DNA from: Chamaecyparis obtusa
Taxonomy: Eukaryota; Streptophyta; Pinopsida; Cupressales; Cupressaceae
Direction: 5' to 3'
NCBI GenBank assembly: GCA_027943335.1
Contig: BSBK01007855.1
Location: forward strand, 62,001-126,000
Length of the DNA stretch: 64,000 nt
Below, piece by piece: positions 1 through 11,754 of the stretch; position 1 is the first letter of the stretch, and each line of letters begins with the position of its first letter. The position numbers and the translations under genes are program-made. A model generated the notes under the pieces. It did not search any database and was not told the DNA's origin. It worked only from the letters and a program-made list of their open reading frames with translations.

Positions 1-1184
1 GGGGGGGTGAATCAATTATCAGATAATTATAACCTTTATTAACTTCAATAGAATTTAACCATGTAATCAATGTAATTACTAACCATACAAAGATATTCAT
101 ACACAATGACACAATAACACAAGATATGTTGACTAGGGAACCTCTTGATCAGAGAGTAAACCCCAGTGGGAATGATGCCCACAAAAGATGCACTAATATG
201 AATATTCCTTGTGAAAGGATGGAATCTGTTAGGAGTCTTATGAAATACATTTAGTACATATAAATCCCTATTAGGAGATTTTGATTCCCTGTTAAAAGAT
301 TCTAACTCTGTTAGGAGTTATGGAAGACAGAAGGACCCACTGCCCAAACAACTTCAGGGTAAGATCACTGAACACATTGTCCAAATAACCTTAATATTAT
401 TTAGCAGAATAATATGAAATATGTTACCTCCTCACTATGCCAAACTACACTCACTGCTACACCAGATCTCAATTCCAGATCTCTGTACTTCACATGTCTT
501 CCTTCATAATTTCACTTTCACAACTTCATAGGCTCTCTTCTTCACTTCATGCTTACATTCGCATACCATGCTCATATTCCTGCATACCATGCTCATATTC
601 CTTTCTTTCACATTGCAAATCCTTCTTCTTCAATAAGGAAAAAAATTCCTTCTTTTATACCACACTCAAATAATTACAAATGAGTCGGCACACAATTACA
701 AAATAAAAGATTCCACACGCTACATCAAAATTACTCAAAACTATTAGCTTCCAAATGCAATAACTCTTCATTCATGTGACCTCAAAGTTTGTGTTGTGAA
801 CCAAATCACCATCAATGTGTCTCAAACTTCCCTTTAACTGTGCGAAACCAAATTCCATCCCGATTAGGAGATATCATCTGATTTCCACAAACCGCTACTC
901 AGGAACACTACCTGAATACTGCTTCCACCAAAATGCTTATAACTTTTTTCATACATGTCATACTAACTTGTGATATTAACCATAGACATATAATATATCA
1001 AAGAACATAACCTCAACATCGCATATTATTATCTACAATATCCCACGTGCGCTAATCAAAACACTATTTGTTTCTCTGGGAGTCTGCAGAATATCACTAT
1101 GTTGACATCAATGACAATCATAGTAATGAATGCAACAACAACTACTACAAAATGAATACCAACATCTAGCATTCATTCCTAATA
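1..1184 (-). repeat. Truncated LTR of copia family A
   Basis: The stretch aligns by eye with the two LTRs of element A (22334-23498 and 28049-29212). It shares the G-run followed by TGAATCA, the short phrases typical of that LTR and the end CATTCATTCCTAAT(A). Only the first 40 or so bases of the LTR lie beyond the window edge. The terminal CA has become TA. No purine tract follows the right edge; instead an open reading frame begins at once. This is therefore the outer edge of an element or solo LTR inserted into the ORF on its right. The short ORF at 437-673 lies inside this LTR and is not a gene. Confidence 0.85.
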
Positions 1185-4014
1185 GATGGAGATAAAGAAA
1201 TAATGCCACCAAACATGCTAATGATCATCCTGCCCATGCAAAGTCATCATGCCAACACTGATTATGACTACATTCAATATGTGATTGACTAGATGCATGA
1301 GGGTCTGATTTTGATCATGGAAAATAACAAGCCATTTAAGTTCATGCATTACTCCTTGTTAATGCATTTAATTATGTTTTTTAATGTTGAACACATGGAT
1401 GTAAACATGTTGAGGCCCAGGAAAGTGAACAAAGGAGAATCAAACCCAGTACAATTTTGGTTAAGGGTTTGGAATTCTACATCAAATGAGTGTTAATTCA
1501 ATGGTTTCTAGAGTTGGATGGTGTTCCCTCTCTTGAACATGATGGGAAAAAGTTTCACAAGGCACCTAGTGAAAGTTCTAAGGTTTCTGAGACCTAGACA
1601 ATATGTAGATAAGTGGCCAGTAGATCACAATTGGGGAGATTTCTACCTGGGTGATAATTTCACTATAATCAGGATTTATGGGTGTCATCAAGCCCCTCAT
1701 ATTCTTCCCAAGTATGTGCCACCAAGGATTTATTAGTTGGAGTTTATCTGGCAGTTGATCTGGATAGACAAAGATATCTTGGCTCCACATAAAAAGAGGA
1801 CCTTTACTCGCCGAGTGTTTAAGGTAACTTATTTTGCAATTGGGAAGAGAGCCATGCCTAAGTTGTCTCAATGGATAAATCAATTCATGATGGCTACTAG
1901 AGCATATAGATATGTAGACCTTAAGGACTTCATTAAGAATGCAAGGAACATTCTCATCCCAAGTATTGGAGTCATTAACAAGCATGAGGGATGTGATATG
2001 GAGGATATCATCAAGAATATCCTAGATGAGGAATCAATTGAAAGAAGATTTGGCAAAATCTAAGATTTGATGGATTTAGAGGCATGATGCAAAAGGGATA
2101 AGATCCACATTAGTGGTTTCTTCCCTAGTCTCCCATACATAGTAAGGATTGACAAGATGATCCAAAACTATGACATCTTGTACAATCAATTGGACTCTTA
2201 GTTGGATGCCAAGGAGTGAGCTTAAAAGGGATACTCATCTTCTGAGTATGAGATTGGTAGTCAGAGTTCCTATGAGGAGGATAGCCCACCTCAGAATGTG
2301 GAGGAGAAAATTCAAGAATAGGGGAGTGATGCACCATAGGCAGGGGATACACATGAACCCTCTCAAAAGAAACAAAGGATTGAGGAGGGAGAATCCTCAA
2401 AGGCTCAAGGTGCAAGGAAAAAAATGGACATGGCTTCTACCTTAGTACTAGGTGATATGTCTTATCATCACCTTTTGAGAAAGAAGATAAGAGAAGGAAA
2501 TAAATTACATACACAAGAGGAGGTTGAGCTGCCCCTATTGTTGTGCCAAGATGAAAGAGAAATACTTCAAGAAGAGCTCATGAAAGATGATGAATTCATC
2601 AAGAGTGATGAGTTTAAAAACTTCTTGATTTGGAGAAAGCAACAAGAGCTTGCTAAATAGGCAACTAAGGGTGTAGATCCAAGCAATGAAGCCCTTCAAG
2701 CCTTAGCGACATATGACCCAACATCAGAGAAGATAACAGTTGAAGAGGTTAGGCAATTGGTATGGTCAAGTGGGATGCTCCTAGTTCTAGGATGGTATTT
2801 AACCTTAGCCTTTATAATTGATCAAATAAGTAGACAACCACAAGGTGGCTTATCATATGAATCTCAAATCAAAGATATGATCAGAGGATGTGGTTATGAT
2901 CCTAGATCCCATATATTGGCAATGTGGTCTCTGGCTCCAAGGACACAAAAACCCTATCTTGTTAGCATTGAAGATAAAATGGAGGGAGACAAGATTATCT
3001 GGACTATATAGAACACTAGTGATCTTGAAGTCTCAAAAGCAGTGACTCATTTTTCCACTTGAATGAGGCCAAGACTACACAACTCTCTGATAGGTATGGG
3101 AGATTGTTTGAGAAGTCCATCACATTGGCCAAGGACAGGAAATAAAAGCTCATGAAAATAAAGATGTTAGAAGATGAGCTGGAGTCAATGAAAAGAAAGT
3201 TGGAGGAAGCATCAAATCTTTTCCCTCCTCCTGTCATAGAGGCTGAGGTTGTAGAGATCCCGGTGATAGAGGTACACAATGTGGAAGCAAGAGAATTAGA
3301 TAAAGACAAGATGAAAATAACCTTGGATGCCTTGAGAGAGATCTTGCAACATAGGTTTGAAGTAATTAAAGGAAAGATGGACCTAGTCCATAGTTCATTT
3401 GTTATGTTGCAAAAGATAAATGGGAATGTTAATGATGCTATGGCTACTTTGGAGCCATTATTTAGTGTGTGTTCTTGCAGAAATGCACTTTTTGAAAACC
3501 TTGAAATGTTGCAACCACATAGGACTGACATCCTAGAGTCTATTGGAGAGGTGGGAGAAAAAATAGAACTCATCGGTGCATCTTGGGCTTTCTTCAAAGG
3601 AAAAGCTATGCAAGTCAGGGGTAAGATATAAATGTTTGGACTTTATTTTAGTAAGTACTTTCCTCCTATTCATAAGGGTGATGGTGACATCATAGGGGTG
3701 GAGGAATGGAAATTAGGAATGGACCGACTGCTGACAAACCAAGATGATTTCCTGAATAGTGATTACACTTTGGACATCAATAGGTTCAATGACATCCTTG
3801 ATGATGTTTTTAAGGTGGAGAATGATTGCCCCAAATTTTTTGTAGAGGAAAAATATATAACTAACTCCAGATGGGATAAGAAGATGAAGATACTGCAAAA
3901 CTTGAAGGAGTACACCTGGCCTACTGAGGAAGCAGTTGCTACATCGGAAAAGAGCACAAATCCAAAGAATAAAAATTCTCCACTTATTGATTTGGAAACA
4001 ATGGAGGAGGACTA
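1185..4014 (+). pseudogene. Broken ORF of unknown function with C-terminal coiled coil
   Basis: One frame can be followed from the LTR edge at 1185 to about 3010, interrupted by roughly ten stops. The frame then shifts once and continues from about 3060 to the stop at 4014. In order it shows a globular N-terminal part, an acidic Ser/Glu-rich linker with a basic KKQR patch (about 2150-2420), a second globular part, a Lys/Glu-rich coiled coil (about 3150-3330) and an acidic tail. There is no zinc knuckle, protease, integrase or reverse transcriptase motif. I do not recognise the family. The architecture (globular, acidic/basic linker, coiled coil) resembles ORF2 of elements C and J, but I see no residue similarity. 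It is most likely the gene of another non-autonomous retroelement; a decayed host gene is possible. Confidence 0.5.
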
Positions 4015-4904
4015 AGAAACATTTGGCACCTGATCATTAAGCACAAGGAGAATAGTCATCATGAAAAGGATAGTGTAAGTTAGTCGGTTGAGGAGGTCAC
4101 TATCCATGAAAAAACCTATAAGACTATTTTGAACATTTGTAGACAAAGGTGCCACCTATTGAAGATATCAAATGATTTAGAAAATATTCCTCTAGTCTCT
4201 TTCAAGTTTGTGTAATCATTTGTAATGGTTTTTGTCTTGAATGCCTTTCCTTTCCTAGCCATCTAAAGCTTGCTGCATCCTGATTCTTCTAGGATTCCAA
4301 GATGGCTAGTGAATGCTATAAGTAGTCTGATGTAACTTTTTGGAAAGGATTTTGAAATTGGTAATTGAATAGACTATAATTTTTTCTCTGCAATTTTTAT
4401 TGAGGCATTCTACCATTATCAATGTACTGATACAGAAAATATCAATGAGAATATATTAGAATTCTTTCTCAAATTTGTGTACATCTTCCTATTTTAAGAC
4501 TTAAGTTCTTGTATGTTAATATTGAAAAGAAAAATTTATGTATGGCTTAAAAAGTAGTTTTTGAATTTATCTTTTAGTTCTCTTTCAAGGAAGGGGTAAA
4601 TTCTTTAAGATAATTTCAGAGGATTTGTAGTTTTTACGAGAATTGGATGTCTGATTGTGAGAATGAGAGGGACAATTTGTAATGCATTTGTTCTAAATTC
4701 TAGGATTGTTTGAATGGTTTTTCTATTGATGTATGTTGTTGATGACTATGTACCCTAGAATAAGACCCTAGTCTATTCTTTAGAAGCATCTCTTCGACAT
4801 CAAACAATCTATGATTGAAATTTTTTAAAATCAAAATAAGTAATACTCATGTTAAATGATATAAGCAAGTTTTATGATTCCTTTCAAGAAGTGAATCTAT
4901 AGGT
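4015..4904. other. Non-coding stretch, nothing recognised
   Basis: This is AT-rich sequence between the stop of the unknown ORF and the start of gypsy fragment G. No ORF of note, no LTR-type ends, no primer site and no second copy in the window. It may be the 3' untranslated region and LTR of the element that owned the upstream ORF. Confidence 0.4.
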
Positions 4905-5128
4905 ATACCCGCCTGAGCATTCAAGGCTCAAAGTGTAGAAGGAAAATTTCCTTGATGCTTCTTAATTGGTCCTTTTCCTTGACAGATTTAGAGTGGGTTT
5001 CAAGAGTCAGTGACAATAGTTGGTCTATTATATTGTAAATCTGCAAGTGGAAAGAAAAGGAGCCAACAGTTTGGATTATAATTTTGGGTATGTAAGAGCC
5101 CTTCATATGTCATTGGTTGAATTTTTTC

Positions 5129-5668
5129 TTATTCTTTATCATTTGAGTCTTCATATGCATGAGTGATGGTACTAGGTTTGTAAAACTTGCGTTCATGATA
5201 GCCAACACCAATCTTGTCTTTAGGATTTTTGAATTCATCATGTAGAGGTTCAAGAAGACCTTTTCCTTTGCTAAGAGGACTTTTTCCATCATATCCCATC
5301 TTTTTCATAAGTTCATAGCCCATACCATAATTTTTAGGTGGAATTTTAGTATGTTTGATCTCGTGTTCAGATTCTTCTCTCTTATAGAGTCTTTGTAAGA
5401 TAGCACTTTCTTCCCTTTCTAGTTCTAGGGGAATTTTAACCTTAATCATTCTATTACCTTTGTATATAATAGGTGTTGTTGTAGCTGTAGGAATCAATGA
5501 GAAAGATATTTTTCCATAAGATTTTGAATAAAGTGGAAGAGTGTCCACTTGATATCCTCCCATACCAGTAGGTTTGAAAAGTATTCTTTTCCCATAGTCT
5601 GATAGGGTTGTTTTTTGTTTTGCTTCTAATTTGTTAGGAGGTGATCCTTCTTTTTTATGAGGAGCCAT
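5129..5668 (-). pseudogene. G-patch-like segment downstream of gypsy protease, element G
   Basis: An open frame of 179 codons ends in a glycine-rich block (YGMGYELMKKMGYDGKSPL, then KIGVGYH). The block matches one at 36126-36461 in element D (KLITKMGYTGKGPL, then TIGLGYKKK). Spacing of glycines and aromatic residues is that of a G-patch, a nucleic-acid-binding module known next to the protease in some retroviruses and plant Tat-type gypsy elements. A basic N-terminus (MAPHKKEG) precedes it. Remnants continue to about 4921. Its role in the element is inferred. Confidence 0.55.
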
Positions 5669-5869
5669 TCAGTTTGCTTGTTTAGGATTTCTACAGATGT
5701 ATGCTAAGTTTTCAAGAATAGTAATCCCAATCCTATCATGAGGGAATTTAATGCATCGCTAGTATGTAGAAGGGACTTTCTACATTGCATGGATGCAAGG
5801 ATAACCCAAAAGTATTTTTTTATGCTAAAGGAATATCCAGGACTTAACACATGATGTCCCATATAATAG

Positions 5870-6170
5870 GACCTACCTAAATAGGAAAGACTACCATGCC
5901 TTTAGAAGAATGTTCCTCTTCATCATATGTTTTGATCGTTAGTTTGCATTTGGGATCAATAGCATATTTTGAGAAACTGAGAGCTTTAACCAAGCTAAAA
6001 GTGGAGATGTTCAAACCTTCACCTCCATCTATCAAAATGTGCTTAACCCCATACTTATGGATGGTGACTTCAATATGGAGTGGCTGATTATGAGGATGGC
6101 TGACAAATTTGTCATCGGTTTTAGAGAAATTGAGATAATGAGGTGAAGTCAGATGACCAACCATAGACTA
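5870..6170 (-). pseudogene. pro: Retropepsin-like protease of gypsy element G (N-terminal half)
   Basis: The ORF carries ILIDGGEGLN, which matches the catalytic aspartate loop in this gypsy group (IDGGASLN in element D). It is followed by the word YDEEEHSSKG, also found in D as YDEEERSSKG. The domain would cleave the Gag-Pol polyprotein. The C-terminal part, which in D carries LLGRPWIH, is missing, so the protease is truncated and cannot be active. Confidence 0.65.
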
Positions 6171-6174
6171 GAAC

Positions 6175-7262
6175 TTATCAACATCTAGGTCCTTGGGTAC
6201 ATTACCTATAGGAAGGGCTTGATCAAGGATCTCCCTATGAGCAGGAGAGATTTGCAGTAGCTCATGTATAAAAATATGAGATGAGGTATGATGAAGTTGG
6301 TCAACAAGGTTGTAGTCCTATGTAGCAGACAAGGTATCTAGTTTAGATATTGAGGTTGTTTCTTGCTTAGGATCAGAGGAGGAAGATGAAGCTTCTCCTG
6401 ATAAAGTGACTTTCTCTTGAGAGTGGGTTACCGCATTTGATGATTTAGCTTTAGCTTTATCTTAGCTTTGTCCTTAGTATGATTAGGGTATTAAAGCATG
6501 TTGATCACATTGTCTCTATTAGAGTAGGTGTAGGCAACCTTATTATCCTTTTCCTTAGAAGACTCCCCTTTCTCAAATTTAGGAAAAGGCTCCTTGAAAG
6601 CCTTATGATCATTGTTCTCTTGTGGGGGGTCAACCAAAATAGTCTCATTATCAATTAGATCTTATATGAGATACTTAAGCTTCATGCATTCATTAGTCTT
6701 AAGGCCTTTTTTGTGATGATAATCACAATAGTGGTTGTCATTCCACCATTTAGGCTTTATCTTAGGATCATAGGGTCTTGAATTATCATTAAAAGTAATA
6801 ATCTAATTTTTCAAAAGCATCTTCAAATCATTTTCAAGTGATTATCCAAGAGGAGTGAAGTTTCTCTTAGGATTAGAGGCCCAAGGCTTATCAGTTTTAT
6901 CTTAAAAAAAATAGATAGATTAAACGCTAGCTCTTTAGGAGTAGCAAACATTGAAGTTGTAGTCACAATTCTGTCATTGACAACATCCTTAGTCTTGTTC
7001 GATAATTTGTTCTTATCCTTGTTATGTTGGTTGTTAGAAGAGGATTTATGCTCTTTAGATTGAAGAGTGATATCACCCTTATGAACAAGGACATATTCTA
7101 TGTGAATAGATGATTCAACCAATTTATCAAATCAAGCATGAGTTTACATTTTCAATGCATAATTCATTTCAAGAACCAAAGAATTGATTAATATATCAAT
7201 CTTTTCAATCTTAGGAATCTACCGTGGATAATGTGAGTAGAGATTATGCCAATGTTAAAGGA
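6175..7262 (-). pseudogene. gag: gag C-terminal part of gypsy element G
   Basis: The segment aligns with the gag of element D over the motif KGDITLQ, the words FTPLG and PKWW, and the histidine/cysteine motif C-D-Y-H-H-K-K-G near 6715. In Tat elements this motif takes the place of the usual zinc knuckle. Several stops and frame changes are present. Gag forms the particle that packages element RNA. The N-terminal half was lost at the junction with F. Confidence 0.65.
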
Positions 7263-8772
7263 TGTTAGATAACTAAGAGGGGGGTGAATCAGTTAAATTA
7301 GTTATCCTATAGTCCCAAACTCTTAGATGTACTTTTTCAAACTTTTTCAACAAACCAATCAACTCGGTAAGATAAGATAACTATCTTTCTGTTCATTTAC
7401 CGAATACCAGTAATTTCCAAAACTATCTTTACCGATTAATCAAATATGCAATATGTAAAGTATGATAAAAAAAAATCATAGCAAATAACACATAACACAA
7501 AGATTTAATGTGGAAACCCTGCTAAGGGAAAAACCACCTGGGACCAGTAACCCAAAAACTTTCACTCTTCTGAAGTGAGTTCGGTTAGGAGCCAACCCTG
7601 TTAAACTTTACAATGCACACTATAAGGTTTGACCTAGTTAGAGGATTTATCACTACAGTTAACTTTTGACTAGGATTCACTATGGGGTCAACAAGAAAAC
7701 ATTTAACATTATTTGAATGTCATATAGAAATACAAAAGATTGTTAAGTCCACTCGGTTTAGAGATTTTTCTATAACAATGGTTAAATTGATACAATGGTG
7801 ATCTGATTCAAATACATCTTAATTTTATCATATTTCGATCTATGCTAAGCTCAAAATAATTCATCTGATCAATAATCAATTCACTTCATCATATCATCCA
7901 ACTCACTTCACTCGGTGTATATATCTCTGACACTCAGTTGTGCCTACAATTCAGCTTGGTTCTGTTTGTAACCAATTTGATTAGGTATGCATTAAAATTT
8001 TCTTCACACAAAATATTTTGCAGTATCCATTCATCCAACATAATTCAACAATGAATCTCATGTCTCTTAAATAGACATGTAAACCATTTTCACATCAGCC
8101 ATTAGATTTTGCCTCTTAATCTCCATCATCCATTTTGCCACTTAAAACTTCCTCGACAGATATGTCAATGACACATTTCATTGTCTTCCCTTCAATCATC
8201 TTTGATTTTTGTCAGCTATGAATCTTATAAGAAACTTCATCTCTTACCTCGAAATCATAATAAATTTCTAGCTCATCAATTTCAGTCTGTTGTTATAATC
8301 ATTTAATGTTTTCATCCATACTTGGTTAATACTGAATGCATTGGTGATAACTAACTTGATTATTATTGTCACTTGGCATACACAAGACTGACTCAGTCTA
8401 TACATAAATCTTTGATTACCAACCACATTAACTTGTTGAATTCTGATCTCTTCTTTATAATAGAATAATGCAACATGGTCAAGTCAACAATATAATACCA
8501 TAGACTCATGAATAAGTTACCCAATGTATACCTTATCCTTATCTATCATATCCATCTTATCCTTATGTAGATATCTCATTTCTTCACCATTTCTTCCTTC
8601 TACAAATGTTCAGATGTTTGTAACTATCATGATAAGTATAGTCAAAACTAGTTGACATCAATAACAACATATTGACTAATTTAATCATCTTACATATCAC
8701 TTTAATAGCTCAGTGATCTCTAATCACTATCTCTTTAGTTCATCAAGTGATTCAATCAGTTGTAGGTCATCA
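7263..8772 (-). repeat. 3' LTR of copia element F
   Basis: It starts TGTTAGATAACT and ends GGTCATCA just before the purine tract, giving about 1.5 kb. It carries the G-run with TGAATCAG and the flanking inverted repeat shared by all copia-type LTRs here (7268-7306). There is no second copy in the window, so the right end rests on the purine tract position and the terminal CA. Confidence 0.75.
7268..7306 (-). other. C-run hairpin near the LTR end, element F
   Basis: GATAACTAA at 7268-7276 and TTAGTTATC at 7298-7306 form a perfect 9-bp inverted repeat. On the sense strand the loop holds the C-run. The hairpin lies a few bases from the end of the LTR where U5 meets the primer site. Confidence 0.7.
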
Positions 8773-9290
8773 ATCTCTCCCTTTAGCATTAATGGAAACA
8801 TAAACAATGTGAAATATGCCATACCATACCAAACATTTTTTCTACAAATATATAGATAAATGTTGTAGCTTGGTAAGCTCTCCCTAGCTTGATATTTAAT
8901 ATGTTTAATCACCACAACAACATTTCATGCAGACTCTCCCTGTGGATTTGATCTTCTTCAGTTATTTGATTCTTTCTCTCCCTATACTGGATATATGTTT
9001 CATTGAAATCTCTCTCCCAATATTTCATAGAAATTTCTCTCCCTTTGATAACAATACAAAAAGAAAAATAAACAGCTCTTTAGCAGCCAAGTAGTTCTCT
9101 GTTGTTTGGTCTAGATCAAGTACCTTCATGTACTGATATACAATTTTTTGTCCCAGCTTCTACAATCTTTCACAACCTTAGGAATCCTAAAGTGTGAGCT
9201 ACATGCATCAACATTTTGATTTTATGATAAAGTATAGGTTGATGCAACCTTGTGATCACCTTAGTGCCTGATAGATAGGGGATGGAACCC
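8773..9290 (-). other. 3' untranslated region of element F with two purine tracts
   Basis: On the minus strand a purine tract abuts the LTR (8773-8783) and a second one with the same core lies at about 9036-9046 (CTCTCCCTTTGAT on the plus strand). The RNase H frame stops near 9290. Otherwise the sequence is AT-rich and non-coding. Confidence 0.55.
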
Positions 9291-11697
9291 TAGTCTAGTC
9301 CTCAATTACTCAAAAGTGTCCTTCGGTAAGGTCTTGGTAAGTATATCAGCAAGTTTTTCTTTAGACTTCACAAACTCTAGTTTCACTTGCTTCTCTTGTA
9401 CTTGTTCCCTCAAATAGTGATACTTAATAGATATGTGCTTTTTTTTTTAATGCATCACTAGATTCTTGGAAATGTTTATAGCACTTTTGTTGACAATATA
9501 TAATCACTTGGATCAATGATCACCTCATTCATTCCTTCCAACAATTGTTTTATCCATACAATATTTGAACAATTAGAAGCAACAACAACATACTCTACTT
9601 TAGTAGTAGATTGAGAAATACATGCTTATTTCTTACTTATCCATGTTGCAAGTATTTCTCCCAAAAAGAATGCTCTAGTGGCTATACTCTTTTGGTCATC
9701 AATGTTTCCAACCCAATCTACATCAATGTAAAATCATAGTTCAAAATTGCCTTCCTTTTTGTACCATAAACCATAATCTTCAGTTTTCTTCAACTATCTC
9801 ATAATCCTTTTAACAAAAATTCTATGTGATTCCTTAGGATTAGTAGAAAATCTTGTTACAATCCTAGCTGCATGTGCTATACTAGGCCTATTGTGTACCA
9901 CATACATCAGTTTTCCAAGCATTGATTTATAGAGTGTTGGATTTACCTCGATTGATTCAGCATCTTTTGTTAACTTACATCTTGTGACCATCGGTGTACC
10001 TACTAGTTTTGAATCTTCCATGCCAAAAGTCTTCAACACTTGATGTATTTTGATTGTGTTATGAAAATTCCATCATTTTTTTGTATAATCTACAAACCTA
10101 GAAAGAATTTAATCTCTCCAAACATTGACATTTCAAACTCTTTTCTCATTTCATCAGCAAAAGATTTGTAAATATTATCATGTCCTCCAAATATTATATC
10201 ATCAACAAAAATTTCAGCAATCAAAATATTATCATTAGATTCTCCTTTCATGTACAAATTTCTATTGTCACTTATCCTCACAAAGCCAATACTAATAAGA
10301 TGAGCATGTAATCTTTCATACCATGCTCTCAGTGCTTTTTTCAGTCCATGCAATGCTTTGTGCAATCTACATACCATGTTCTTCTAGTTTGGATCAACAA
10401 AACATTCAGGTTGTTCTACCATGTAGACTTATTCCTCAAGAATTCCATTCAGAAATGTTGATTTCACATCTATTTGATATACTTTGAATCCTTTATGTGC
10501 ACGATATACAAGTAATATTCAGAATCTTGCAAGTCTTGCTACTAGTGCAAAAGTTTCACCATAGTCAATACCTTCTTCTTGTGCATATCCCTTGCATACA
10601 AGTCTTCCTTTGTTTCTATTTACTTCACCATTCTCATTCAACTTGTTTCTGAAAATCCACTTAGTACCAATTACATTTTTATCACTCAGCCTCGATACCA
10701 ATGTCCATGTTTTGTTTTTCTCTATCTGTTCAATTTCTTCATTGATTGCCTTAATCCATTTATCATTATCAAGTGCATCTCTAACATTCTTAGGCTCAAA
10801 TTCACAAAATAAACATGTGTTGTGTCTTAACTTACTTCGTGTCATCATGCTAGCTTGCTTGTCTCCAATAATTTGGTTATGTGGATGGTGTCTTCTAACA
10901 AATCTCACCAATACTTTCTCTCTTCTTTTCTCATCATTCAGTTCAGGTTCATTTTCTTCCTCGGTAGCATCTTCCTAGTTCTTGGTCTATATTTGTTGAT
11001 TCTCAGTAGCATTTTCATGTCTCTCAGTAGACTCATCCTATGGCTTGGGTAGATAGTATAGCTTCTCAATATATGTAAACCTACCATAGTCTTCTGGTTC
11101 CTTCCTTCTTTCTTCATCATTTTTCTCAGCAACCTCGTCAACTTTCACATTAGCACTTTCAATCATTTTGTTAGTAGCCTTGTTCAAACATTTGTATGTT
11201 TTTCTCATAGTAGAATATCCTAGAAATATTACTTCATCACCTTTAGAATCAAATTTACCATTTCTATCATCTTTCATAATGTAACATCTGCTTCCAAAAT
11301 TTTTGAATTAACTTACATTTAGTGTGTAGCCAAACCATAGCTCATAAGGTGTCTTATTTGTATATTTCTTCAATTGAACTCAGTTCAATATGTATACAAC
11401 AATGTTAATAGCTTCTCTCTAGTACATTTGTGCAACATCTTTCTCAATCATCATTGTTCTTACACAATCAACTATAGATTGATTCCTTCTTTCTGCAATA
11501 CCATTTTGTTGTGGCGTCCTCTATACAAAAAACTATCTTTTAATTCCATGCTCATTACAAAAGTTAGTGAATTCATCATAAATAAACTCACCTCCTCTAT
11601 CAGATCTTAAGCATTTTAAATTTTTCCTGGTTTCCTTTTCAACTTTAGCTTTATACCACTTAAATAGTTTGAAACCTTCATATTTCTCTTTTAAAAA
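9290..11697 (-). pseudogene. pol: Copia pol of element F (integrase end, reverse transcriptase, RNase H)
   Basis: Reading from 11697 down: integrase core remnant with KCLRSDRGGEF near 11605, integrase tail with VIFLGYS near 11220, reverse transcriptase start WIKAINEEIEQIEKNKTW at about 10740, GTKWIFRNK, the catalytic FVDDIIFGG near 10190, then FGMEDSKLVGTP and decayed RNase H down to IFTK-like residues near 9320. The frame is interrupted by many stops and shifts, and integrase lacks its N-terminal zinc domain and first catalytic Asp. The enzyme would copy element RNA to DNA; this copy cannot. Similarity to pol of A and I is clear, but it is a distinct family. Confidence 0.85.
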
Positions 11698-11709
11698 TAG
11701 TATCAGAGG
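11698..11709 (+). other. Degenerate tRNA-iMet primer-binding site of element E
   Basis: TAGTATCAGAGG differs at two positions from TGGTATCAGAGC, which is complementary to the 3' end of plant initiator tRNA-Met. The bases after it (GAGAGAAAGCTTAACAACTT) match the leader just downstream of the primer site in element B. Confidence 0.6.
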
Positions 11710-11754
11710 TATTGGCCCTTTGAGAGAAAGCTTAACAACTTAAGGTAGATCAGA

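Larger units (their letters stand above)
4905..7262 (-). mobile_element. Element G: Tat-type Ty3/gypsy fragment (gag, protease, G-patch)
   Basis: Read on the minus strand this is gag C-terminus, retropepsin and a G-patch-like segment, in the same order as in element D (36126-38431), with clear residue similarity. It has no LTR, reverse transcriptase or integrase. The right side ends exactly where the LTR of element F begins (7263), so F inserted into G or a rearrangement joined them. The left edge near 4905 is inferred from loss of similarity to gypsy proteins. Confidence 0.75.
7263..11697 (-). mobile_element. Element F: 3' half of a Ty1/copia retrotransposon
   Basis: A 3' LTR (7263-8772) is followed, reading into the element, by a purine tract, a 3' untranslated region and a decayed pol running from integrase to RNase H. 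The gag, protease and integrase N-terminus, as well as the 5' LTR, are missing: at 11697 the integrase frame stops and the leader of element E begins. That junction has no LTR end, so it is a deletion or recombination joint, not an insertion. Confidence 0.8.

Noticed and set aside
437..673. 78-codon ORF at the left edge
   Set aside because: It lies within an LTR that is repeated elsewhere, where the same frame is not kept.
2757..3011. Possible membrane protein
   Set aside because: The hydrophobic stretch is a short part of a larger broken frame and there is no signal peptide.
4560..4620. Purine-rich AAGGAAGGGG as a polypurine tract near 4585
   Set aside because: No LTR start follows it and no second copy of the downstream sequence exists in the window.
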